5,052 nt of DNA from Caldilineaceae bacterium (GTDB lineage: Bacteria > Chloroflexota > Anaerolineae > Caldilineales > Caldilineaceae): contig JAPKMV010000322.1 of NCBI GenBank assembly GCA_026645635.1, positions 1 to 5,052 of the forward strand, read 5' to 3'. This document shows, in pieces, positions 1 through 5,052 of the stretch; positions within the stretch are counted from its first letter, which is position 1; every line of letters begins with the position of its first letter. The notes below the pieces were generated by a model. It saw only the letters and a list, made by a program, of their open reading frames with translations, was not told the origin of the DNA and ran no database searches. The position numbers and the translations under genes were made by a program.

Positions 1-409
1 TCTCGTCGAAGAGGATGGCCAGCAGGGATTCGTTGAGGTAGGGACGCAGGCCGGCGTCGCATTCTTCCATTGCCTGGCGAAAGATCGGCTCGGTTGCCAT
101 CAACCCGCGGGTCATGCCCGGATACTGCGAACCTTGCCCACTGCACAGAAAGGCGACGATCGGCCGCTGGCGCGTGGGTGTGACGGGGCTGGCGCCGGTG
201 CCGCGCTCGCGCAGTTGCGCTTGTATGTCGTCTCCCGTTGCGCCGACGACGCACAGGCGCTCCTCGAAGTGGACGCGGCCCACGTTGCTGGTGTAGCAGA
301 TCTCCGCCACCGGCGCCGTGGACGGGTCCTCCAGCAGCGCCTGATAGCGTTGAGCCAGGTCTGCCAACGCTGCCGGCGTGCGCGCGGAGAGTGTCAGCAG
401 GTGCAGGGC
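1..409 (-). other. KS-AT linker and start of acyltransferase domain AT2 (truncated by window)
   Basis: After the KS, the post-KS linker (LLTLSARTPAALADLAQRYQ... EICYTSNVGRVHFEERL) leads into IVAFLCSGQGSQYPGM, the N-terminal AT motif, and then FRQAMEECDAGLRPYLNESL. The GQGSQY form and the DxxLRPYL helix resemble ATs of modular cyanobacterial and myxobacterial PKSs and differ from AT1. The GHSxGE serine and the specificity motif lie beyond the left edge, so its extender unit cannot be predicted. Confidence 0.88.
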
Positions 410-3400
410 AGCCCCGCCCGCATCTCTGTCAGGCAGGCGCACATCGTCCGCGGCATGTTCTCGCCCCGGCGGTGCGGCTTCCAGGAGCGCGTGGGCATTG
501 GTGCCGCTGATGCCAAAGGAACTGACGCCGCCGATCCGCACCCGCGTCTCTGCGGAAGGCAGGGGTGTCAATTCCGTGCAGACGCGCAGGGGCAGCCGCG
601 GCCAATCCACCTTGGGGTTCGGCGTCTGAAAGTGGAGGCTGGGCGCCAGCGCGCCATGCTGGAGTTGCAGCACCGCCTTCATCAAGCCTGCAATGCCCGC
701 CGCCGCCTCCAGGTGGCCGATGTTGGTCTTGACCGAACTGAGCAGCACGGGCGGTCGCGCAGGATCGCGCCCGGCAAAAACATTTCCCAGCGCCTGCACC
801 TCGATGGGGTCGCCCAGGCTGGTGGCCGTGCCGTGACACTCGACGAAGTCGACTGCGTCGGGCGCTACGCCCGCCGCCGCCAACGCATGGCGCACGACCC
901 TCTGCTGGGCGGGGCCGCTGGGCACCGTCAACCCGCTGGTGCGCCCGTCGTGGTTCACCGCCGAGCCGCGCACCAGCGCCAGCACGTTGTCGCCCGCGGT
1001 CTGGGCGTCCGCCAGCCGCTTGAGCACGACCACGCCGCAGCCTTCCCCGCGCACATAGCCGTTGGCCTCGGCGTCGAAGGTCTTGCAGCGCCCATCCACG
1101 GAGAGGGCGCCGGCCTTGCTAAGGAAGATGCTGCTCTCCGGCGCCACGAGCAGGTTGACGCCGGCCACCAGCGCCACGTCGCACTCGCGCTGGCGCAGAC
1201 TCTGGCAGGCCAGGTGCAGCGCCACCAGCGAGGACGAACAGGCGGTGTCCACAGCCAGACAGGGGCCGGTGAAGCCCAACAGAAACGCGATGCGGCCCGC
1301 CGCAGTGCTGGCAGTGTTGCCCGTAGCCAGGTAGCTGCTGATGGCCAGCCGTTCCGCCGGCGTCAGGCGCAGGGCGTAGTCGGCGTGGCTGATGCCGACA
1401 AAGACGCCGGTGGCGCTCCCCGCCAGCTCGCGCGGGCTGATCGCTGCATCTTCCAGCGCCTCCCAAGCCACCTCCAACAGCAGCCGCTGCTGCGGGTCGA
1501 GCGTCTCCGCCTCGCGCGGGGTGATGCCAAAGAAGGCGGCGTCGAAGCGGTCGATCTCCGCCAGGTAGCCGCCGTAGCGAATGCGCGCCGCCTCGTCCGC
1601 GTCGGCCAGCCAGACGTCGATGTCGTCGGGCCAGCGGCCTGCCGGGCGCTCTACGATGGCGTTGCGTCCGGCGGCGAGGAGTTCCCAGAAAGCGGCGGGC
1701 GAGTTGACCCCGCCGGGAAAGCGGCAGCCCATCCCGATGATCGCCACAGCGCCGCTGGCTGTCTCGCTGCTGTCTGCCGTCGCAGGCAGAGAGTGCAGCG
1801 CTTCCCGGTTGCCGTCGGTCGGCGCCAGCAGCGCGTGCAGATGATGCGCCAGCTTGCGCGGGGTGGGCGCATCGAAGGCCAGCGTCTGCGGCAGAGGCAG
1901 GTCGAAGTGCTGCGCAAGACGGGCGACCAGTTCCACCGCCTGCAGCGACCCCAGCCCCAGGTCGAAAAAGCCCAACTCCGGGTCAAGGGACGGCGCGTCG
2001 GTCACATCGAGCAGCGCAGCGGTGACGGCCAGCACCTGGTCGAGCACCGCCTGCTGCCGGCGCCGCGCGGCAGCAGGCGCACCGGTTTCGGGCGGTGGCG
2101 CAGGCGCGAGTATCGGCGCCGCGACCGCCGCCGCCTCGTCCGGGCGACGGTCGGTCACCAGGCGGCGCAGGTCGAGCGTGTGGCCGCGCACAAAGAGCTG
2201 CGCCAGACAGGAAAGCAACTGGAAGAGCGTGGGCCGGCTCTCCAGGTTCGACGCCACGGCCAGGATCTCCGCCTCCAGACCACCTGCGCCCCGCAGCAAG
2301 CTGTCGCGCACGAAGCCGGTCAGCCGCCCGCCGGGTCCGACCTCGACAAAGGTGCGGAAGCCATCGGCGGCCATGCGTTCGATGGTGGCGCGGAAGTGTA
2401 CGGGCTGATGCCACTGTGCGCTGAGCAGGTCGCGCACCGCCTGCGGGTCGCGCGGGAAGGGTGCGGCCGTGGCGCAACTGTAGACCGTGGCCGGCGCGGC
2501 GATGGCCAGTTCGGCGTAGAGCGCGCGCAGCGCTGCCGGCGTCACCGGGAACTGCGGCGTGTGTACGGGCTGGTCGAGGGCGGGCAGGCGAAACGCGGCG
2601 ATGCCCTGCGCCTGCATCTGGCTTTCGATGGCGGTGATCTCGTCGCGTGGGCCGTAGAGCACGACCTGCTGCGGGCAGTTGTCCAGGGCAAGCTGCACCG
2701 TCGGCGGCAAATCGAGCGCGGCATAGGCAGCCGCCGGGATGGCGAGCAGTGCGCCATCCGCGGCGTCGGCGCGCCGGCTGCGGTAGGCGCGCTCCATGGC
2801 CGCGGTCAGCCGTTGCACCAGCTCGGTGACAAAGCGGTAGTCGTCGACCATGCCGGCGGCCAGCAGCATGGCGTTTTCGCCGTAGCTATGGCCGACCATG
2901 GCGCCCGCCTGCAAGCCAAACCCGCCGCAAAGCAGCGCGTGCATGGCCAGGTCGCCGGCCAGCACCGCCCCCATCGTGGCGGCGAAAACCGTCGCGGGCG
3001 TCTGGCTGCTCGCAGGCGCAGCGGCTGGAAAGAGGTGCGGGTTTTCCAGGATGGCGCCCCGCGTGAGCGGATCGAGGCCATCGACCCAGGCGCGCACGCT
3101 CTGAAAATGAGTGTAGAGATCGGCGACCAGGGTAGGGTGCCAGGCGCCGAAGCCGGGAAAGAGCAGCGCGGTGGTGGCTGCAACCGCCTGCGGCGTCAGG
3201 TCATTCTGTGCATAGTAAACCCGGTTGGCCAGGTTGAAGCGCGTGCGCTGCGGGTCGTCGAGATGCTCAAGCGCCCGCGCCAGCCGCGTGGCGCACTCCT
3301 GGCGGCTGTCGGCGATGAGCGCCAGCCGGTGTGCGCCGCCGATCTGCGCCCCGGCAGCCTCGGCGCAAAGCAGGACTTCATCGGCGAGAGGCAAGGCCTG

Positions 3401-3532
3401 GCGTGCAGGTTGGACGACACGGGCCGCAAAGTCGCGCACCTGCTCCGCCAGCGCCGGCCGCGTCGCCGCCGCAAAGACGAGCAGTTCGCTCGACCAGGGC
3501 GCAGGCGTTCTGCTTTCAGGGCGTTCAGCCAT
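1..3532 (-). CDS. Type I polyketide synthase, N-terminal part: AT-ACP-KS-AT (3' partial)
   Basis: The frame is open for 1177 codons from an ATG at 3532 and leaves the window at the left edge. Another ATG directly upstream (3535) is in the same frame; 3532 is preferred because a weak GGGGA purine run (3544-3540) sits 7 bases away. Domains: KS-AT-type linker (about 14-120); AT1 (about 121-430) with Ser216 in GHSYGE and His324 in VHTPQF; ACP (about 490-572) with phosphopantetheine Ser529 in DLGLGSLQAVEL; KS (about 594-1020) with Cys765, His900 and His940; KS-AT linker (about 1040-1120); and the first residues of AT2, with CSGQGSQYPGM at 1130-1140. The protein is expected to load an acyl unit on its ACP and carry out one decarboxylative Claisen condensation. 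AT-ACP-KS-AT is the order of a PKS loading module followed by an extension module. The retained AT1-like linker and an upstream DH protein also allow AT1-ACP to complete the previous module. No docking helix is visible before the AT1 linker. Later domains lie outside the window. Confidence 0.95.
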   Translation of the reverse strand, partial: MAERPESRTPAPWSSELLVFAAATRPALAEQVRDFAARVVQPARQALPLADEVLLCAEAAGAQIGGAHRLALIADSRQECATRLARALEHLDDPQRTRFNLANRVYYAQNDLTPQAVAATTALLFPGFGAWHPTLVADLYTHFQSVRAWVDGLDPLTRGAILENPHLFPAAAPASSQTPATVFAATMGAVLAGDLAMHALLCGGFGLQAGAMVGHSYGENAMLLAAGMVDDYRFVTELVQRLTAAMERAYRSRRADAADGALLAIPAAAYAALDLPPTVQLALDNCPQQVVLYGPRDEITAIESQMQAQGIAAFRLPALDQPVHTPQFPVTPAALRALYAELAIAAPATVYSCATAAPFPRDPQAVRDLLSAQWHQPVHFRATIERMAADGFRTFVEVGPGGRLTGFVRDSLLRGAGGLEAEILAVASNLESRPTLFQLLSCLAQLFVRGHTLDLRRLVTDRRPDEAAAVAAPILAPAPPPETGAPAAARRRQQAVLDQVLAVTAALLDVTDAPSLDPELGFFDLGLGSLQAVELVARLAQHFDLPLPQTLAFDAPTPRKLAHHLHALLAPTDGNREALHSLPATADSSETASGAVAIIGMGCRFPGGVNSPAAFWELLAAGRNAIVERPAGRWPDDIDVWLADADEAARIRYGGYLAEIDRFDAAFFGITPREAETLDPQQRLLLEVAWEALEDAAISPRELAGSATGVFVGISHADYALRLTPAERLAISSYLATGNTASTAAGRIAFLLGFTGPCLAVDTACSSSLVALHLACQSLRQRECDVALVAGVNLLVAPESSIFLSKAGALSVDGRCKTFDAEANGYVRGEGCGVVVLKRLADAQTAGDNVLALVRGSAVNHDGRTSGLTVPSGPAQQRVVRHALAAAGVAPDAVDFVECHGTATSLGDPIEVQALGNVFAGRDPARPPVLLSSVKTNIGHLEAAAGIAGLMKAVLQLQHGALAPSLHFQTPNPKVDWPRLPLRVCTELTPLPSAETRVRIGGVSSFGISGTNAHALLEAAPPGREHAADDVRLPDRDAGGAALHLLTLSARTPAALADLAQRYQALLEDPSTAPVAEICYTSNVGRVHFEERLCVVGATGDDIQAQLRERGTGASPVTPTRQRPIVAFLCSGQGSQYPGMTRGLMATEPIFRQAMEECDAGLRPYLNESLLAILFDE
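473..1753 (-). other. Ketosynthase (KS) domain
   Basis: This is a full-length KS of about 427 residues running from VAIIGMGCRFPGG to GGVSSFGISGTNAH. The catalytic triad is complete: Cys765 in VDTACSSSLVAL, His900 in ECHGTATSLGDPIE and His940 in KTNIGHLEAAAG. The active-site Cys rules out a KSQ decarboxylase. The segment LSKAGALSVDGRCKTFDAEANGYVRGEG is typical of elongating modular KSs. One small variation is HGTAT in place of the usual HGTGT. Confidence 0.96.
1817..2065 (-). other. Acyl carrier protein (ACP) domain
   Basis: This is a single carrier domain after an Ala/Pro-rich flexible linker (about 470-490). It has the phosphopantetheine attachment motif FFDLGLGSLQAVEL, with Ser529 (codon 1948-1946), followed by the typical LPLPQTLAFDAPTPRKLAHHL helix III/IV region. 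It is expected to carry the unit loaded by AT1 and pass it to the KS about 20 residues downstream. All features needed for modification by a PPTase are present. Confidence 0.93.
2237..3493 (-). other. Acyltransferase domain AT1 with its N-terminal linker
   Basis: The catalytic dyad is intact: Ser216 in GHSYGE (codon 2887-2885) and His324 in QPVHTPQF. By alignment from memory, Arg241 falls at the position of the carboxylate-binding Arg of FabD (same spacing after the GHS motif), which favours a malonyl-type dicarboxylic substrate over a simple monocarboxylic starter. The usual FPGQGSQ is FPGFGAW (125-131), so both glutamines are replaced. The end, FRTFVEVGPGGRLTGFV, and the YY-containing lead-in (NLANRVYYAQN) resemble ATs of PUFA/enediyne-like synthases. 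The linker before it normally follows a KS, but no KS precedes it in this protein. Confidence 0.85.
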
Positions 3533-3544
3533 CATTCGATCCCC
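3530..3544 (-). promoter_or_regulatory. Overlapping stop/start with weak ribosome binding site
   Basis: On the coding strand the upstream gene ends in TGA (3534-3532), which shares its A with the ATG of the next gene (3532-3530), giving TGATG. A second in-frame ATG at 3535-3533 would give an ATGA overlap instead. The only Shine-Dalgarno-like run is GGGGA (3544-3540). The arrangement suggests termination-reinitiation coupling, keeping the two PKS subunits in matched amounts. Confidence 0.7.
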
Positions 3545-5052
3545 ATTCCATCGACTCGTTCAACGAGGGCGGTGAGCTGCATCGCATCTTCCGTCAGGTG
3601 CAGACGCAGCCGTGCGGCCAGTGCGCTCTGAACGCTGTACTCGCCAGATGCGCCGGCCAGCGGCGCAATGTCGATCGCCGCCAGGGGTGGCGCCTGGTCA
3701 AGATAGCGCATGGCCCACGCCCGCACCGTCTCCTTGGCTACGATCCGGCGCAGGAGCCAGGGCGCGGCGGCTGTGGGCGGCAGCGTGCGCCAGGCGTCCT
3801 GTTCGGCGTCGTTCAGCGCTTGCGCCGCCAGCAGCCGCGCCCAGATGCCCTGCCCCTCCCAGAGCAGCGTCCAATCGGCGACCGCGATCCGCCGCTGCGT
3901 CTGACCCTGGGGCGCAGGCAGCGGCTGGGAAAAATCGACCGTCTTCCCGCCAAAGAGACAAGCCGCCAGTGCGGGCGGAAACTCGATCAGCCGCTGGACA
4001 AAGTCCTCGAAGAACGCCACGGGCTGACCGTCCGCCGCAAAGAACGCCACATCGGCGCGGGTGAGGCCGCCCGTCTCCAGTGCGACCCGGCAGCGACAGC
4101 GCAGCAGCGCGCCGGGCGGCGGTGCAGGCCGCTGCTGCACATAGCGCCGCGCGCTCACCGGGAAGATGCCAAAGGTGGGCGCGCGCGCCTGCGCCTCCAA
4201 CAGCCAGAAGGCCACCAACTGGCCGGCGCAGTCGAGGAGCGCGGGGTCGAGCAGCAATGCAACGCGGGCGATGCCGGGCAGGTCAGTCACGCGCACGCGC
4301 GCTTCGACGCTGGCCGCACCCACGCTGATCACCTCTGCCAATCCTTGATAGCTGGGGCCGTGAAAGGCGTAGTCGCGGTAGAAGGACGCCGCATCCCAGC
4401 GCACAGGCGGTCGCGCCGACTCGTCGGCGCGCAGCAGTGTGGACGGAACAGGCGGTGGGGTGACAGGCAGGTGGATGGTGGACTCAAACGCAGGGCGAGG
4501 GGGAGCGAATTGTGAATTGTGAATTGTGAATTGTGAATTGTGAGGGTGTCCGTCCTCATACAGCGACACGCGTGCGCTGTCGCCTTGTCGATTGGCGGCG
4601 ACGCGCACAGTGAGGACGCCGCGCTCGAAGGCGAGCCACTGCTGGGCGCGCAGGTCGGTGATGAGCAGATGCGGGCGCGGCGCGGCGTCTCCCATCAGCA
4701 ATTGGCAGCCTGCCTCGGCGGCCAGGGCCAGGCTGGTGGTGAAAGAGAGGACGGGCAATGCCCCGCGCCCCAGGCTGTGGTCGGCCAGGAAAGGCTCACC
4801 CACCACGGTGAGCCGCCGCGTTGTGTCCAACCGGCCGGCCTTCACCGTCGCCGATTCACCCAACAACGGATAGACCACAGCCGAGGCAGGCAGTGGCCGC
4901 GCCGCTGGCGCGCTCCCCATACGGCGCTCCATCTGCGCAGCAGTCGTCGCCAACAGCGCCTGCGCCGCGTCGATCAAGTCGCGGTGGATGGAGAGCGGAG
5001 AGGAAAGTGAGGGATTCAGGGATTGAGAGATTGGGAGATTGGAGATTGGAGA
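3532..5052 (-). CDS. Type I polyketide synthase, C-terminal part: dehydratase plus Sfp-like remnant (5' partial)
   Basis: This is the C-terminal end of a multidomain PKS protein. The frame is open to the right edge, so the true start is outside the window. The TTG at 4977 is only an internal candidate and is used here for residue numbering. Order: Ser/Pro/Asn/Leu-rich linker (before residue 1); a helical stretch (about 1-22) resembling the pre-DH linker of PUFA/enediyne-like PKSs; DH (about 36-355) with His67 in an HSLGRGALP motif, FHGP at 205-208 and the DCAGQ motif with Asp249; then a region (about 366-481) resembling the N-terminal half of an Sfp-type phosphopantetheinyl transferase, ending at TGA. 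The expected role is dehydration of a beta-hydroxyacyl-ACP to an enoyl-ACP in the cytoplasm. Both catalytic DH residues are present, so activity is plausible. Residues 146-157 are encoded by a perfect 7-bp tandem repeat. The stop overlaps the start of the next PKS gene, which implies one operon. No KS, KR or ACP is visible in this protein; they may lie upstream. Confidence 0.9.
   Translation of the reverse strand, partial: SPISNLPISQSLNPSLSSPLSIHRDLIDAAQALLATTAAQMERRMGSAPAARPLPASAVVYPLLGESATVKAGRLDTTRRLTVVGEPFLADHSLGRGALPVLSFTTSLALAAEAGCQLLMGDAAPRPHLLITDLRAQQWLAFERGVLTVRVAANRQGDSARVSLYEDGHPHNSQFTIHNSQFAPPRPAFESTIHLPVTPPPVPSTLLRADESARPPVRWDAASFYRDYAFHGPSYQGLAEVISVGAASVEARVRVTDLPGIARVALLLDPALLDCAGQLVAFWLLEAQARAPTFGIFPVSARRYVQQRPAPPPGALLRCRCRVALETGGLTRADVAFFAADGQPVAFFEDFVQRLIEFPPALAACLFGGKTVDFSQPLPAPQGQTQRRIAVADWTLLWEGQGIWARLLAAQALNDAEQDAWRTLPPTAAAPWLLRRIVAKETVRAWAMRYLDQAPPLAAIDIAPLAGASGEYSVQSALAARLRLHLTEDAMQLTALVERVDGMGIE
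3535..3882 (-). other. Truncated, degenerate phosphopantetheinyl transferase-like C-terminal region
   Basis: Residues 366-481 contain WLLRRIVAKETVRAW (407-421), then IDIAPLAGASGEYSV (435-449), LRLHLTED (457-464) and finally GMGIE just before the stop. Their order parallels the N-terminal half of Sfp-type enzymes: an Arg-rich helix, a GKP/GRP motif, an SISHS-like motif and then GIDIE. The key residues have drifted (GKP to GEY, the SH pair lost, GIDIE to GMGIE). The half carrying WxxKEAxxK is absent, because the protein ends and the next gene begins. Some PKSs of this DH lineage, such as enediyne PKSE, carry a full PPTase after the DH. The assignment rests on motif order only; the region is probably structural or vestigial. 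Confidence 0.5.
3913..4872 (-). other. Dehydratase (DH) domain, double hotdog
   Basis: The first hotdog carries GEPFLADHSLGRGALPVLSF, with catalytic His67 (codon 4779-4777). The second carries YRDYAFHGPSYQG and LLDPALLDCAGQ, where Asp249 and Gln253 match the DxxxQ/H acid motif of PKS dehydratases. The style (DHxLGR..LPVxxFTxSL, then FHGP) is that of PUFA-, enediyne- and heterocyst-glycolipid-type PKS dehydratases rather than classical modular ones. The motif is HxxGxGxxP and not HxxxGxxxxP. The two halves are joined by a linker carrying a 7-bp tandem repeat and a Pro-rich stretch. Confidence 0.85.
4507..4541. repeat. Perfect 7-bp tandem repeat, five copies, inside the dehydratase coding sequence
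   Basis: The unit GAATTGT is repeated exactly five times on the plus strand (4507-4513 through 4535-4541), followed by a partial unit. It is AT-rich within GC-rich coding DNA. On the coding strand it reads as HNSQFTIHNSQF (residues 146-157), between the two DH hotdog halves. Because 7 is not a multiple of 3, the peptide period is 21 bases. Confidence 0.97.
5011..5052. repeat. Degenerate 7-9 bp tandem repeat at the right edge, translated as a linker
   Basis: Imperfect units of the type GATTGGA, GATTGGGA, GATTGAGA and GGATTCAG follow one another to the edge of the window and probably beyond it. On the coding strand they are in frame with the dehydratase gene and encode a Ser/Pro/Asn/Leu-rich stretch (SPISNLPISQSLNPSLSS), which would be an interdomain linker ahead of the DH. 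Units become more uniform towards the edge, so the array may be longer. Confidence 0.85.

Noticed and set aside
594..1753. KS as a KSQ-type loading decarboxylase or chain-length factor.
   Set aside because: The active-site residue is Cys765 in DTACSSS, and both catalytic histidines are present.
134..3631. A 1165-codon open frame on the plus strand across almost the whole AT-ACP-KS-AT gene.
   Set aside because: It is antisense to an unmistakable PKS reading frame with intact catalytic motifs. Its product is Arg/Gln/Gly/His-rich with no recognisable domain. Long antisense frames are expected opposite GC-rich genes with strong third-position GC bias.
3331..4515. A 394-codon open frame on the plus strand opposite the dehydratase.
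   Set aside because: It is antisense to the DH coding frame, has Arg/Gln-rich composition without motifs, and the DH frame explains the DNA.
4507..4541. CRISPR array or operator made of the short repeats.
   Set aside because: The units are 7 bp and directly adjacent with no spacers, lie inside coding sequence, and are translated as a linker.
4329..4559. A 76-codon minus-strand frame through the heptamer repeat.
   Set aside because: It is a shifted frame within the DH gene, opened by the repeat being stop-free in all phases. It has no domain and is useful only to show where a frameshift product would end.
3532..4977. Taking TTG at 4977 as the true start of a stand-alone 481-residue dehydratase.
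   Set aside because: The frame stays open through the 25 codons to the window edge. The residues around 4977 form the helical linker that normally precedes a DH inside a larger PKS, and there is no convincing ribosome binding site, so the gene is treated as 5' partial.

Overview
The window is GC-rich bacterial coding DNA, and every real gene in it reads on the minus strand. It is an internal piece of a type I polyketide synthase (PKS) assembly line. Two overlapping genes fill the whole window and both run off an edge, so neither the start of the first nor the end of the second is visible. There are no RNA genes, insertion sequences, CRISPR arrays, terminators or intergenic gaps.

Layout in the direction of transcription (right to left). 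(1) 5052 to 3532: the C-terminal part of a PKS protein. It starts in a low-complexity linker made of a degenerate 7-8 bp repeat, continues into a double-hotdog dehydratase (DH), and ends in a region that looks like the N-terminal half of an Sfp-type phosphopantetheinyl transferase with its motifs eroded. A perfect five-copy 7-bp repeat lies in frame between the two DH halves. (2) 3532 to 1: the N-terminal 1177 residues of a second PKS protein, ordered acyltransferase (AT1), acyl carrier protein (ACP), ketosynthase (KS), start of a second acyltransferase (AT2). The two genes overlap by a TGATG junction, which implies translational coupling within one operon.

Working model: the two proteins act in sequence on the same chain. 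The DH removes water from a beta-hydroxyacyl intermediate. AT1 loads an ACP either as a DEBS1-like loading didomain or as the displaced AT-ACP of the upstream module. The KS then condenses the chain with an extender chosen by AT2. AT1 and the DH look like the PUFA/enediyne/heterocyst-glycolipid PKS lineage. The KS and AT2 look like ordinary modular PKS domains of the cyanobacterial/myxobacterial kind. The locus therefore seems to be a composite of two PKS lineages.

Organism: high GC, type I PKS content and heptanucleotide repeats translated into coding linkers (NSQFTIH-type and SPISNL-type peptides) are compatible with Chloroflexota, but myxobacteria, cyanobacteria or planctomycetes cannot be excluded. 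This is inference, and the product cannot be deduced from this fragment.
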